From positions 14,265,001 to 14,329,000 of the forward strand of contig OX387199.1 in assembly GCA_947561715.1 (NCBI GenBank): a stretch of DNA of 64,000 bases. The letters run 5' to 3'. The position numbers and the translations under genes are program-made. The notes under the pieces are model-generated. The model did no database searches, was not told where the DNA came from, and was given only the letters and a program-made list of their open reading frames with translations. Positions within the stretch are counted from its first letter, which is position 1, and every line of letters begins with the position of its first letter. Shown in pieces: positions 1 to 11,213 of the stretch. Source of the stretch: Ascidia mentula. Its lineage: Eukaryota > Chordata > Ascidiacea > Phlebobranchia > Ascidiidae.

Positions 1-390
1 ACCATACTTGATGAGGCATTAAACCATGTTTTTCATTAGTATCTTACCAAGATAATACCAGAAAAAAATATTTCAAATAGCTACACTACTTACTTACTTT
101 ATAAATTAAAAAAGGGGTTCTATTTAGAGATATTCTAGGAGAATGAGATAAAAACCAACCACGTGTCAGGGCATATATTTTACTTATGTAAATCCCACAA
201 TGGAATGAAATAACATACACTACACATATACGAAAAATATTACAAAAAAGATCCTTTACCCCAGTGTTTAAGTTGCAGGTGGGTGGCTGATTAAAACAAG
301 CAAATAGTTTCTATAAACTCAATTTTTGTTTTATTGGTGAAAACTTACAGCCTATCACACTAGTGTATTTTCCTGATAGTTTGCTTAGTG

Positions 391-568
391 TGTATACACC
401 AGATTAGAAAGTTTGTTTTTTGCGCGGAGGATGTCGTTACGGCGATCGTTAATTGCAGGGGCGATCGCAACGTTTTTTCGTATGTTAATGCATTAGCTCA
501 TTAATATTGCGCGGATTATCGGTAAATTTTCGCAAAAGTGCGACACTTTTTCCAATCTGGTGTATACA
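391..568. mobile_element. Short MITE with ~22-bp terminal inverted repeats
   Basis: The left end reads TGTATACACCAGATTAGAAA. The right end is its reverse complement with one substitution and a small length difference. The 178-bp interior is GC-richer than its flanks and has no reading frame. This is the architecture of a non-autonomous DNA transposon. The target duplication cannot be fixed because the outer bases are themselves palindromic, so no superfamily is assigned. Confidence 0.6.
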
Positions 569-1254
569 TTGGCACATTTTTGAAATCCTCTAATTACAAA
601 TGTATCCAATAAGGAATATACATACCATTGATAGGGGGCTGTTTAACATCTGGTCTCTTAATTCCATCACTCCACACACTCAAACTGAAAACACATAACA
701 TTTCTCAATAAAAATTAAATTAAAGTACTTCAAAAATTGATATATTTGGAACAAAACGATGAATAACCAAATTAGTATATATTTAGTTTTAAAATTAACA
801 ACTTTATCAACGAATTATTTATGTCTGGTTTCATACCTGAAATTTACATTTACACTGGTACTCATCTCTAATCACTAAATATGTTTTTCACAAGCAGCAA
901 ATTGACAATATATACATCAGCATATTTACAAAACAATTTTTTTTTCTACTAAATGCTTAGCATCTGAAATTCACATAAATAGCTTAAAGTGAAACACATG
1001 GAATAGCTTGAAGTGAAAAATACAGAAATTTATGTTTCTGATCTCGTGATAAAAGTCATGTTTCTGACTTCACGGGATAGCTAGATTAATGGATGTTATT
1101 AGTGGCCAACGAAGCTGTTAAGAGCACACTAAAGCTAACTTAGCGTGTTTTTTTTGTCAACTAACATCCCTCTATGGTCTTAGCTGCCAGACCTGCCATT
1201 TGCCATTTACTTCCTTAGACGTTTTTCTTAACGTAAACGTAAATTTTCATAGTT
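569..1254. other. Intergenic; one possible isolated exon at 626-684 (minus)
   Basis: No convincing gene. On the minus strand, 684-626 is a 59-nt open stretch with a good acceptor (TTTTCAG) and a good donor (GTATGT). It could be one exon of a gene extending past the left edge, but no neighbouring exon with a compatible phase was found. The only open frame gives about 20 residues with no recognisable family. Confidence 0.25.
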
Positions 1255-1400
1255 AACTATACAGACTGCTCTGACTTAATAGGTCCCATGAGCGATGAGT
1301 GCAGCTGAAGTTTGACGTACAACAATCTTGTCAGGTTAATAGCCAGCAAGACTTTCACTTTGTGGTGACTGTAAAGCCGCCATTGACCATTGAGTGACAA
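1255..1400. repeat. Dispersed repeat, copy 1 (relative at 17385-17530)
   Basis: This stretch shares a diverged run with 17385-17530 in the same orientation. Both read roughly 'cttaataggtc', then 'gcagctg', then 'aatagccggcaagac', then 'ggtgactatg' with similar spacing. It is probably an old interspersed element. No coding capacity or terminal structure was recognised. Confidence 0.45.
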
Positions 1401-1639
1401 ACTAGATGTCACCCGCCGAAAACAAAGGCGGAAAAAGCTTAAACCAACAGTAGTGCCTACACTATAGTGCGTCACAAAAAAAAGAGGGAAGCTTAGTTGC
1501 GAAAAGAAATCGCCAGTTCAAAAAAGTTTGAACGCGCGTTACTTGGCCACCTTACGAGGTAGCGACATGATTTTTGTACACTGAAAAGTTCACAGGCTGA
1601 AGTTTGTAACGATACCAAAATTATTAAAAAAAATTTGTA

Positions 1640-1975
1640 TTCGGTTATGAATGTGATATGCGTATTATGACATAAGTTGCGAAAACAAGATTCGCTGGCA
1701 AAAATTTGGGACAGACTGTTCTACGCGCTACGTCATTTTTGTGTTAAATTGTGCAATTCGATTACTTCGCGTACGTACGCATCTGTTAGATTCTGCGTTT
1801 CAAACGAAATTGAAATATTTAAAAAATTCGATCGGAAAAGTGAAGAAATATGAATTCATGTTTTACAAACATGAAAAAACGGTGGTCCGATGTGCTATTG
1901 AATGAAATCAAAATTTAACAAATTCAGCCAGGGTGGCTACGCGAAATTCAACGATAACTGCAAAAACTAACTTAG
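1640..1975 (+). repeat. Dispersed repeat, copy A (relative at 4690-5130)
   Basis: Several blocks recur in the same order in 4690-5130: a block around 'atgcgtat', one around 'agttgcgaaaa', one around 'ctacgcgct', one around 'gaaatatgaatt', and a final block around 'cgaaattcaacgataact'. The two copies have diverged and differ by indels. No reading frame is preserved, so this is an old non-coding interspersed element of unknown class. Confidence 0.5.
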
Positions 1976-2155
1976 ACTATTACAAACCTAATGATCGCGA
2001 TACGATAGCTGTGATCGCCAAGCAAGGACCTTCTGCGCAGTGGGGCGATCCTGCCAATCATGCCATTGCATGAAATATTACTGCGTTAACTAGCTTTTAT
2101 CCTTTTGCCAACTCCACAGGTGCCTTGGCTGAACAATTTAGACATGCTGATATAG

Positions 2156-2512
2156 GTCGTACACCTAACCTGTGCAAGTTGTGGCATTTACGTTGCAACG
2201 TGCCAAATCTGTCATGAGCAGTACGTTGGTCAGACCAAAAATAAATTCTCAAAACGATGGACGCAACATAGGTCAGAGTGGAATATGACAACATGCAAAA
2301 CGGGGAGTACCGACAAGACGGCCCTGCGTCGCCACCATTACTTAAGCGCACACCCCTCGTCAAGTCAACACCAGCCCATTGAAAGCTGTTTTGCAGTGAC
2401 ATTTGTTGAACAACCGATGGTCAACAGGCTGGATGTTTGCGAAGCCAAATGGTTAAACCTTACGCAGGCCTCAATAAACATCCAAAAAATGATCATTCCC
2501 AGAATTCGGTGA
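2156..2512 (+). pseudogene. GIY-YIG endonuclease domain fragment of a retroelement
   Basis: The frame is open from 2156 to the stop at 2512, about 118 codons, and an in-frame stop lies just upstream at 2153. The translation opens with a CASCGIYVATC segment followed by CHEQYVGQT. That matches the GIY...YVGQT signature of GIY-YIG nucleases, preceded by paired cysteines. A KRWTQHR run then gives the usual Arg/His helix, and a glutamate-containing segment (VCEAKWLNL) follows near the end. Such C-terminal nucleases are typical of Penelope-like elements and some other reverse-transcribing elements. No reverse transcriptase was found upstream, so this is a 5'-truncated remnant. The assignment to Penelope is an inference. 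Confidence 0.65.
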
Positions 2513-4689
2513 ATAACATCTTGTTGACGGTTTATTGATGTGTCCCACGGTTGTAACGTATTTCTGTTCATTGGTTTTTATCATCGATCTTTCTACGTTC
2601 TCATGTGTTGTGTTTACGGCGTACGTTCGTGCTGCAGGTGGTGTAGCGTTGCGTTGCGTGTCACGTCATTCGGCTTATCTTTGCGCCTCTGAAGTCTGAA
2701 CGCCTTCCATTGTAGTGTAGTGCATAGGGAAGGCAGCAGTACAGGGTTTCTTGCTTTTTAACTTTAGTAGTTTTATTATACATTTTATAAAATATTATAT
2801 TTTATTTTAATTTATTTTACTCTTGGATTTATTTACCGCATAGCTTTCTGTGTTTTATTTGCAAATTCGAATTTGCAGAAACTGAGGATGCCAGTTCAGG
2901 CGAAATCGATTTTTTACTAATAAATCAGCTGACTCAATTCGAAACTTCTGCTAGTTTCATTGAATTCTTAATACTAAATAGGAGATTGGTGTCGCTGATT
3001 AGTAAACAATGCCAACCAGAGGGCTAGATTCGGAAAAAACTAAGGGAACAGTATAATCCAAAACATTGTTCTCCATAAGTTGTGAAAACCTTCAAAAATC
3101 CTCTGGAAACCTGAACAAGAAAACGATGAAATGTCCTCCAAGTTGAAATTTGCGTAGTCGTCAAGAAAGATGAGTTGAATGTCGTCGTCAGTCAGAAATG
3201 CCACAATCAAGGGAATGAGGTGGAAATAGGGAATGTTTTGTTGAATTCCGGTACGTGCCTCAAAAGATCCAAACAAAGAGAACCAAACAATAGCTCTGTA
3301 TTAAGGAAGATTGACAAGAATAGACGCTGTTTATAACCATACCGTTTCAAAATAATTTTGCAAAGAGTTTATCGGCTCAAAAGTTATCTTCGTCTTCAAG
3401 GTAATAGTTGTTGCAAGAGGTATAGTTATTGCTTTTGTTGTTGAACTCGTGAGATTTGTCTTCAATAGATAAGACAGAATAAAGTACTTACGATTTCAGT
3501 TCTTTGCAGAAAATCCAATATCACGTCGGGGTCACCTACTTGTAGTTGTAGATGCGCGTTCTATATTCAGGAAACTCCGTATAGATCTGACACCATTTCA
3601 GAATAAACAATCTTTTATCAAGATGGCTGAAACGTACAGCAGCAATCCAAATGAAACCAAAAGTAATGGAATCGTGTGGAATCACCACAGAATGGGTGGA
3701 TTCACCTTCACGTCCCCCACCAACAACACAGCAAATGCAATACATTATATAGTGGCACTGGTCAAAGGCGCCCGAGAGGCATGTCAGACGGACCAACAAG
3801 TTACAATAGTTTAGAGTCAAGGTTATTAATTTAGAGTCAGGGCGGTCGTTTGTAATTACTTTTGCACACGTGTGTGTTGTCCTTTTGTACGTGGATAACC
3901 GGCCACGAATATAAACAATTCCAATATTACATTTTTCATATTAATATTACACTGTGTTCGCTAAACGAAGTTTTGTTGATCGGAAAAAATGTTTTGACCA
4001 CAGCACCAGCGTGTCGCCGCACAACACATATACAAAAAATGGTCCAAAACGTACAAACTATGTTATGACAGAAATTAAAAACATTATAAGTCATTATAAT
4101 CACGCGTTCAACGCATGTCCGTTGTGATGTCCAACAAAACGACATGGAGAACTAAAAAGAAGAACTAATTTCCGGTTTAGGTCAATTCCTGGTCGGACAA
4201 TTTAGTAGGAAAAACTTGCTATGCTGGTGGCAGGTGAAAGTGTTAGCCGGTAGAGGCAGAGCGACATTATAGTTGTGTTATTAACCATATAATTTGGGCA
4301 ATCAAGACATATCGGTAACTTATTAGTCAACCAAACTAACTACGTAAATAAAGTTAAATTAAACATAGTCTTTGGCAAATAATAAATAAGGTCAAATTAA
4401 ACACAGGTATGATATTTCTTTCGCAAATGATAAAGAAATTCAAAATAAACATAGCATATCTATACTTTCAGTTAATCGGAAAACAAAGTCAACCTAATTC
4501 AGGGCACTTAGGTAATCAGGCTATACAAATAACTGACGTAATCGACCAAATCGGTAAGCAAGTTCAACTTGCGCAATCAACCCCAAAGAGCAGCTTCAAG
4601 TTGCGCAATTAGGTGTCAACAGTGGTCAACCGCAGAATAAATAAGCAAAGCGACTATATAAGCGCCAATCAGTGTGTTTCAACTGAGTA
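2513..4689. other. Intergenic, no gene recognised
   Basis: AT-rich DNA with only short open frames (for example 3623-3814 plus and 3536-3820 minus). None resembles a family or carries splice signals that chain together. 4150-4630 has small A/T-rich near-repeats ('gtcaaattaaacacag', 'ttaaattaaacatag') without clear boundaries. Confidence 0.5.
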
Positions 4690-5130
4690 TCATATGCGTA
4701 TCATGTGAAAAGTTGCGAAAAAGATATTCGCCCACTGAAATTTTAAAGCAGTGCACTCTACGCGCTTTACTCTTCCAAACGATGTTAAAATATTTTCGAT
4801 GGGATAAGTGCAGAAATATGAATTTATGTTTCGAAAGCATAAAAAATATCGATTTTTCTTTAATAATCTTTTTACCGCGATGATCCCACTTTCAATTTAC
4901 GACCAAATGAAAGCACGTAAAATCAATGGTTCCAAATATGTTAAACTTGTCTAAAAACACAGCAAACTGTGCATAAATTCGTCGATAAATGTTCGTACAA
5001 AAACAGAGTCGCAAGCGCTTCTTTCGCACAAGCAATCTTATACCATTCTACTAAGGAATGAAATCAAACTTCAACCAATTCGGTCGAGGACACTATGCGA
5101 AATTCAACGATAACTTACTCCAACCCGACC
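4690..5130 (+). repeat. Dispersed repeat, copy B (relative at 1640-1975)
   Basis: The second, longer and more diverged copy of the element at 1640-1975, in the same orientation and with the same order of conserved blocks. It ends with the shared 'gcgaaattcaacgataact' block at about 5098-5117. No coding potential. Confidence 0.5.
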
Positions 5131-5990
5131 GTCGCCCGCCGCTCTTTTAAGCGTCAAGCCATATGCACGCGCGCCATATACTTTATGTGTGACTTACAAC
5201 GATCTTGTTAGCTGAGTAGTAGGCCAATTATTAACTGATTTTTTTAAATCAGGTTTTGCCACTGCTGTACACGAGTTTATTGAAGAACTCCCCGTCAAAG
5301 TCAATTGTGGGGGGGGAGAGGGTTATTATCCAAAACACAATATTGGCGCTAAATAAGTAGATAACCACGCATGCGTCAGACAAAGCACTGGAGTCGTCCC
5401 CTGGTTCCGCCCATCACAGACCACACTTAATATGTCAGATGTCGAAATGTGGAATTCATATTAATTAAATGCCGAGGAAATGTTTTCAAGCTTTCAATGT
5501 TACAAACAAAATTGGTTCAACACTTCATAAATTATTTAAATATTTTAGTGCAATTCTTATTTAAGAACACTTTTTAGGATTTTGTTGACCTCAAATATGG
5601 CATGATGAACTATGCACAGATTAGTGGAAATTGAGTTAAATCCGGATCTACTTAGTTGGTTATCACAAACTTTTCCCTTTCGAGCATTGACCGATTACAC
5701 TACAATGGAGTAACAAAAGAGCCGAATTCTTTCAAGTTTAAAAATCACCCATGCGTAACCCCCAACACGTTCTCATTTGTAATTATGGTTGAATACTTCT
5801 ATTGAAATAATAAACAAAAATATAACCAAATATTTTTGGGGGTCTAGGCAGTACAATAGAGGATTCGAAAACAGTCATTCAGCAAGATGCAGGTATTCTG
5901 ACCCTCCACCTGCTAGGCTATGTCAACACTCTGGGCAGATTCCCTCTGGGCTGTTCGTGACAATCCAACAGTGTGAAACCAATTTCTGTG
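5131..5990. other. Intergenic spacer and NUP43 3' flank
   Basis: No gene recognised. The segment nearest 5990 is presumably the 3' UTR of the minus-strand NUP43 gene, although no perfect AATAAA hexamer was seen close to the stop. A G run lies near 5310. Confidence 0.5.
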
Positions 5991-7733
5991 TCAAACTGCA
6001 TTGTCAATTATGTAAACTGCTTCTGCATCGGTGGCACATAAGAGAAGGTCCCCAGCTGGGTCAACAGAATTGACAGATGTTCCACACTGGGGCAGCAGCT
6101 CAGAAACTTCAATTGGTGAGTTACCAGCAAATTCGCTTGCCAAGGTTTTAGTGTTGAAAGTAGCATCTAATCTTCGCACTGTGCCATCTTGGGAACATGT
6201 GAAGAGGTGTGCTGGTGACGTCTTGTGAAACCGAAGCTCCCACACTAAAAATAAATAGTATGATTTTTTTTCTGTGAAATAGAAAAGCAACAAATTAGCT
6301 GGGAACTTTTGAAGTAACATAAATGCATGTTCTTGCACAGCATAACAAACAAAAAACATACATGCAGAAAAAAGTGTCAAAATTTTTTTTAGAAATGTCC
6401 GTAGATTGGTAGAACATAATATGACATGTAGGAAAAGTAGAAAATTATGAAATGACATATATCCCAAAACAATGTTGTTTCTTGGTTAACACACTCCTAA
6501 ATTTGGCACTGAACCATCGCAAGAATCAGTAATTACTCACCGTCTTGATCGTGAATCTGTAATTTTGTCACAGGTGAACAATCTTTCCGTGCATCAAAAA
6601 GCACCACACAACCATCAGCACCTCCAGTTGCTAAAATGTGACCCTGCGTGGGATGGTGATCAGCACAGCATAAACCTACAAGAGTTTCACTGGAAACCAT
6701 AATTCTTGCTGGGGATTCACTTGGAGATCGAACGTCATACAAGCGCAGCTGGCCTGCCATGTTAGTTGTGCAAACTTCATTGGTGTTTGCCATATGAACT
6801 GATGTGATGGGACTGCTGTCAACTCCATCTACATGATAATCATATTATGACAATCAAATGCCCTTATTTTTATGGGTTAGATTTATATCCAAGTATATTA
6901 ATGCAAGCATTTTTCATTCTTTGCCATATCGCCAACATGTTTTGTGTAAAAAAAGGGTACACTATTTCTGTCATAACATTTTATCAAAACACATTGAAAA
7001 CAAACCAATAATAATAACACTTAAAATTGCTCAAAATTTTTTTGGAAATTACCAAAGCATCTCAGGGGTTGTGGCGAATCAACTCTCATCAAATTTATTG
7101 TTCCATCTTCACCAACTGATACAAGATCAGGATTATTTGTAGCAACATCAGTTACCCCAGCAATTGTATGAAGTCCATTCCATGATTGTTTGACAGAAAT
7201 GCTCTGAAAAATATAAATCACATTAACATAAAAAAATTAAAGTTCTGCAAAAAAGTCATATAAAAAACCTGCATGTCCACACTGTATGAAAAAATAACAA
7301 CAGATCCAGAGCTTAAACCAACTGCTATGTTTTTTGGATCCAAGTATTCCATGCCAGCTACATTACCTTTATAAAAAGAAAACAATGTTAACACGAAAAA
7401 CAGATTTATCCAAAATGATAGTTGAATAACCTTTAGTGTTGCACTGCAACAGCTTTTTTGGTTGACTGTTTTCGATGTCTTCAATGTAATTATCTGCTTG
7501 TTGGTTGCTGACATGGGTCATGTGCCCAACACTCCAAATTGAAACACTGTTTTTCTGTATATATATTTCTGTGTGTTAGGAAAAAAAACAAGTATATATA
7601 AGACATATCTATCGCTTACTTTATCTTCATAGCTTCCACTTGCAAATGTGTCTGGTTTTTGTAAACTTGTTGTTACTGGTTGCCACCTTACTTTACTTAA
7701 TTTTTGAGAAACAAATGTCAAACATTCAGCCAT
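5991..7733 (-). CDS. NUP43: Nucleoporin Nup43 (WD40 protein), six exons
   Basis: Exons on the minus strand: 7733-7620, 7554-7431, 7366-7269, 7203-7053, 6828-6541 and 6244-5991. All have GT/AG borders and compatible phases. They total 1029 nt, giving 342 aa against about 380 in human Nup43. The N-terminus (MAECLTFVSQKLSKVRW) aligns with vertebrate Nup43 (FVSQKISKTRW). Other family segments are SVGEDGTINL, ATGGADGCV, a VWELRFH run, LFTCSQDGTV and the C-terminal CATDAEAVYI. Nup43 is a beta-propeller subunit of the Nup107-160 (Y) complex, which forms the nuclear pore scaffold and acts at kinetochores in mitosis. The ATG at 7733 was chosen because it matches the family N-terminus; an upstream in-frame ATG at 7754 is less likely. 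It is the third gene in a same-strand row after MRPL17 and SMG8. Intron 2 has a weak donor (GTTATT). Confidence 0.93.
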
Positions 7734-8255
7734 TTTAGACAGCACCCAATGCACTGAACAGGGCTATTTTTAAAGTACAAAACAAATATTACTCCTGTTA
7801 CCATATAACAACAAACAATCAAAGAGATAAACACTGTCTTAAAAAAAAAGTTAAACAGCAGACATAAAACAAGATAAAAAAGGGTTTCCATAAAAAAATG
7901 ATATGGGTGTTCAACAAACAATTTGATATTACAACTACAACCTAAAAAAATATTTTTTAGACATGCTAAGCATTGACATAAATTTTCAAATGTTTCAGAC
8001 ATTCTATTCTTTTCAAAACAAGAAGTATTTTTAAATAATTAATAAACATTTGAATGTTTTTCAAGAAACTTGATAAATACATTTACAAAGCAATGCTCAA
8101 CAGCAACAAAAATTAACTTTATAACATGTGCAGCATTGAGTTTGCTTTCCTGAATTAAAAAAAAATCTGATTTTCAGAATTGGCCATTTACTGATTTGGA
8201 AATAACGAAAAAGCATATCCATGCACTGCAATAAATTTGATTCTACAATTACATA
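7734..8255 (-). other. SMG8-NUP43 intergenic spacer
   Basis: AT-rich spacer of about 520 bp between two same-strand genes. A frame open from 8002 has a hydrophobic, cysteine-rich translation but no family resemblance, and is probably chance. A TGTTCAG acceptor-like site just upstream of the NUP43 start (exon side at 7753) could be a cis or trans splice acceptor. Confidence 0.45.
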
Positions 8256-11024
8256 CTAATGGTCGACATCAACTGAAATCATTTTTAAAACGCGCCAAGC
8301 ACTGAGTTGGCTTAAATCCTTTGGTTGCAAATGAGGCCCAGAATCACTAACATAAGAATAAGGAAATCGCAACACCCAGAAAGAGTTGGGTCGGAGAACA
8401 ATCTCCGACTGACTTGGGTGGAAAGTTGGTGAGGGAGATGGTCCCGGGATTACCTTTGGCTTAATGGTAATGTGAACATTGCTCTCTGTGGGTGTTACAA
8501 TATACACCCTCATCAATTGACCAAGCAGTGGTTTACCAGACCTTGCAGACACAGGACTTGTCATATAAAGTGGCATATCAATTTCTAGTAGATCCCTAAC
8601 ATTGTTATTTCCTTTTCCCATCTTCTCAGGAGCAATGCAAATAAATCTCTGTCCCCTTGGGGTTTCGTATTCATAGCCGACATAAGCTTTGGTCATTTCC
8701 TGTTGCATTAACTTTGTCTCCTTTAATGATAATTTGCGAGCCTCACCAGGCACAGGCCAATGAGTTGCTCCAGCATCCTCACCATGTAAGGATATGTCCC
8801 AAGGCATAAGAGCAGCATGGCCAGGCAAAAAACCAGGCATGTCCAAACCATGTGATGGGTTATACGTTGAAAACGGCCCTAACCTTACAAGACTCCAAGA
8901 GGAAAACAGTGGCAAGATACCCTCACTTAAACCAGAATGTATCATGCCCTCTGTGTACATGAGTTGTTGAGGAGCTTCTTCATTATAGTCAACACTTTGC
9001 ACTTCAGGCATTGTTTCAGAATTCAAGCTAAACTCATAGTTTGCTGATGTGGTTCTCTGTCTATCATCACTAGGCAGTGGTTTGGCCTCATCCACTTGAT
9101 CTTCTGCCCCACTTTCCTGAGTAGAATTCTGACCTTCACTCTCGCCACTGACAGTTCTTTGGCGAATTCTGGAATTCTCATCCTTCTCACTGGAGCTAAT
9201 GTTTGCATCTATGTGCAACTGCTCAATCAAGCAATGCAGCTCCGGTGAAACAACCGACTGTTTATCAGTTCTTTCATGAACAGGAAACTTGTGCACATCA
9301 CAGTCGAGTAAAACTGGCAGCGCTTGCACATCTAACCGCAAGTAAAAGTCGTAATTTGCCTCTTGAAGGGTAAAAGGATCATCCCTGGGGCCTTGAATTC
9401 GACCACAACTACTTGCAGCCATTGTTCTCGACCTTGAAGAATGAGCCATTTTTGGTGGATTGGCATCAGGTTGGGACTTTGAGTCAGTTGGTAGGTCATG
9501 AAATCTATGGACACAATGCCTTCCAGTTAAAGAATGCACTTCACAGAGTCGACGGCCATCATTCCAAAAAGCTTCACATTCAGCTTGAACGCAAGTCTCA
9601 TATTTGTCTCTTGCTGGCCCTCTGGCATGCAGAGCATATGTAGATAAAGCTTGTGACAACTGGTTGTTATGAACTTTACTTGTGTAGTGCATAGGCAAAT
9701 TGCTTTGATATGCAGCACTTGCCAGAGACACAAGCTTGCTGCAGCGGGCCTCACTGAACCGAGACTCAGGATCCATCTGACTGTGCAGTTCATGTCGCAT
9801 TTCCAATATCTTTTCATTTATGTCAGACTTTGATTCATCGTCAGTTTCTAATTTTTTTACTTTCATAAAAAACAAATCATACAAGTTGTTTGCCACTTTG
9901 AACCACTGTTTCAGGCTTGGGACCTCAAAATGAGTGGGAAGAGGGTTTCTTCCAATACTGTCTTTAAAACCCTTTTTTTCCAATATCAGTTCGGTGTGTT
10001 GAGATATGAAGTTCCACAAAGGGTTGTCTGTATCATCAGCATCATCTTCTTCTTCATCTTTCCACTGGGTTGGAGGATTAGTGAGCAGACGATAGGCTCT
10101 TGAACGTGCGGTAGGGTCTCGGTGTACTTCACAAGAATTTCTTAGCAACTTTAGCATGCTGCGAATAGGATCCTCTTCAGTTCTAACCTTACTGAATTGT
10201 TCAGTCATTATGTGAACAAAAGCCTGATTTGGTGGCACAGTAAAAAGGCAGTTTACAGCACTATTAGTCAGCACCCTACTATTTCGTAATATTTTGTAAA
10301 TTTGATCCTCAATTGTGTGTTGCAACCTCTTTAGTGGCGATTTCTTTTTCTTGGTAGAATGCTCAGTGGATGAACTTTCATGTGTATGTATATTAGACAG
10401 GTGGCATCTTTGCATCACAAACAGAAGTCTGGGTGGGCATGGACGACCATTAACCCACCAGTCTCTGCCAACAGAACATCCTTTCAGGACATCTTTAATA
10501 TGTGGCAGAATCTTGCTTCGTAAATTGGAAATATGATGGAACAGTTTGTCATAGCTGATGTCGAAGATTGACACTGGGTGCACAAGTACCAGCACATGAC
10601 AAACAGAGAACAAATATAAAAGCGCACATGCAATTTCAACTTCCTGATTTTTCCAAAATTCATGAAAATCACTGTAATTGTCCAACTGACTTTCCATAAC
10701 AGCACAAGTCCTTGCAAGACAAGCAGTGTCAAAAGTTGTGTTTAAATGCAAAAATAGTATGTTTTTCTTTCTATCATAACAGCACTCAATGTTTGGGATA
10801 ATACTGTTTATATCACTTCCATGGTGATCACTTCCACCATTTTTTTGTGAGTAATCTGGATAGTGCGGCAAAAATGAGGCAGATTTTGTCATTGTGTTAA
10901 TAACGCATCCTTTTGAAGTGTGACCCCAGGTGCTTTTGCCAAACACACCAACAATGCAAACTTCATTTGATGCAATGTCCTCGTCAAGATCTTTTCTGTG
11001 GGGAAGTTTAAAATGATGTTCCAT
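8256..11024 (-). CDS. SMG8: SMG8, nonsense-mediated decay factor
   Basis: A single open frame of 922 codons from the ATG at 11024, with essentially no intron in the coding part. It matches SMG8 throughout: VCIVGVFGK near the N-terminus (G-domain-like start), then SVCHVLVLVHP, GRPCPPRLLFV, LEDQIY-type and SRVLTNSAVNCLFTVP segments. These are followed by KKGFKDSIGRNP, SAYQSNLP, HARGPA, CGRIQGPRDDPF, an ANYDFY run and a C-terminal WVLRFPYSYV. SMG8 binds SMG9 and the kinase SMG1 in the cytoplasm and restrains phosphorylation of UPF1 during nonsense-mediated mRNA decay. The frame stays open up to 11078, but a strong acceptor (TTTTTTCAG, exon side 11061) lies just upstream, so the transcript probably begins there. 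The ATG at 11024 is the first within the frame after it. The middle linker (rich in Ser, Glu and Gln) diverges as in other SMG8 proteins. Confidence 0.95.
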   Translation of the reverse strand: MEHHFKLPHRKDLDEDIASNEVCIVGVFGKSTWGHTSKGCVINTMTKSASFLPHYPDYSQKNGGSDHHGSDINSIIPNIECCYDRKKNILFLHLNTTFDTACLARTCAVMESQLDNYSDFHEFWKNQEVEIACALLYLFSVCHVLVLVHPVSIFDISYDKLFHHISNLRSKILPHIKDVLKGCSVGRDWWVNGRPCPPRLLFVMQRCHLSNIHTHESSSTEHSTKKKKSPLKRLQHTIEDQIYKILRNSRVLTNSAVNCLFTVPPNQAFVHIMTEQFSKVRTEEDPIRSMLKLLRNSCEVHRDPTARSRAYRLLTNPPTQWKDEEEDDADDTDNPLWNFISQHTELILEKKGFKDSIGRNPLPTHFEVPSLKQWFKVANNLYDLFFMKVKKLETDDESKSDINEKILEMRHELHSQMDPESRFSEARCSKLVSLASAAYQSNLPMHYTSKVHNNQLSQALSTYALHARGPARDKYETCVQAECEAFWNDGRRLCEVHSLTGRHCVHRFHDLPTDSKSQPDANPPKMAHSSRSRTMAASSCGRIQGPRDDPFTLQEANYDFYLRLDVQALPVLLDCDVHKFPVHERTDKQSVVSPELHCLIEQLHIDANISSSEKDENSRIRQRTVSGESEGQNSTQESGAEDQVDEAKPLPSDDRQRTTSANYEFSLNSETMPEVQSVDYNEEAPQQLMYTEGMIHSGLSEGILPLFSSWSLVRLGPFSTYNPSHGLDMPGFLPGHAALMPWDISLHGEDAGATHWPVPGEARKLSLKETKLMQQEMTKAYVGYEYETPRGQRFICIAPEKMGKGNNNVRDLLEIDMPLYMTSPVSARSGKPLLGQLMRVYIVTPTESNVHITIKPKVIPGPSPSPTFHPSQSEIVLRPNSFWVLRFPYSYVSDSGPHLQPKDLSQLSAWRVLKMISVDVDH

Positions 11025-11061
11025 TTTTTTAATTACATCAACAAAACATTGATTTAATAGC

Positions 11062-11070
11062 CTGAAAAAA
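11062..11070 (-). promoter_or_regulatory. Candidate splice or trans-splice acceptor for SMG8
   Basis: On the minus strand a T-rich tract ends in CAG at 11064-11062, 38 nt before the SMG8 ATG and about 145 nt after the MRPL17 stop. No good donor or upstream coding exon was seen in that gap. In ascidians, spliced-leader trans-splicing resolves polycistronic transcripts at such sites, so this is a candidate outron/SL acceptor. That reading is inference. Confidence 0.45.
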
Positions 11071-11207
11071 ACATACATTCAGTAGTCAAATAAACATAAA
11101 GATTAAAGATGTTTCATGATATCTGAAAATGGTGCTAATTTATTTCACAGGGTGTCATTTTACTTATTTTAACTTCCAAAGGACAAAATTAGAATTTTTA
11201 CCAACAA

Positions 11208-11213
11208 TTTTAT
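11208..11213 (-). terminator. MRPL17 poly(A) signal overlapping its stop codon
   Basis: The minus strand reads GAATAAAATT across the end of the MRPL17 frame. The AATAAA hexamer (11213-11208) contains the TAA stop at 11212-11210. A signal this early implies a very short 3' UTR, as expected in a tightly packed gene row. Confidence 0.6.

Noticed and set aside
626-684. Splice-bordered 59-nt minus-strand exon as evidence of a gene at the left edge
   Set aside because: No partner exon with matching phase was found; kept only as a low-confidence remark.
835-875. Possible exon with a Cys-rich peptide (minus strand) next to the 626-684 candidate
   Set aside because: Joining it to 626-684 gives a stop in every consistent phase.
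7718-8002. 94-codon hydrophobic minus-strand frame between SMG8 and NUP43
   Set aside because: AT-driven composition rich in Phe, Leu and Cys, no family resemblance; it overlaps the NUP43 5' region and start.
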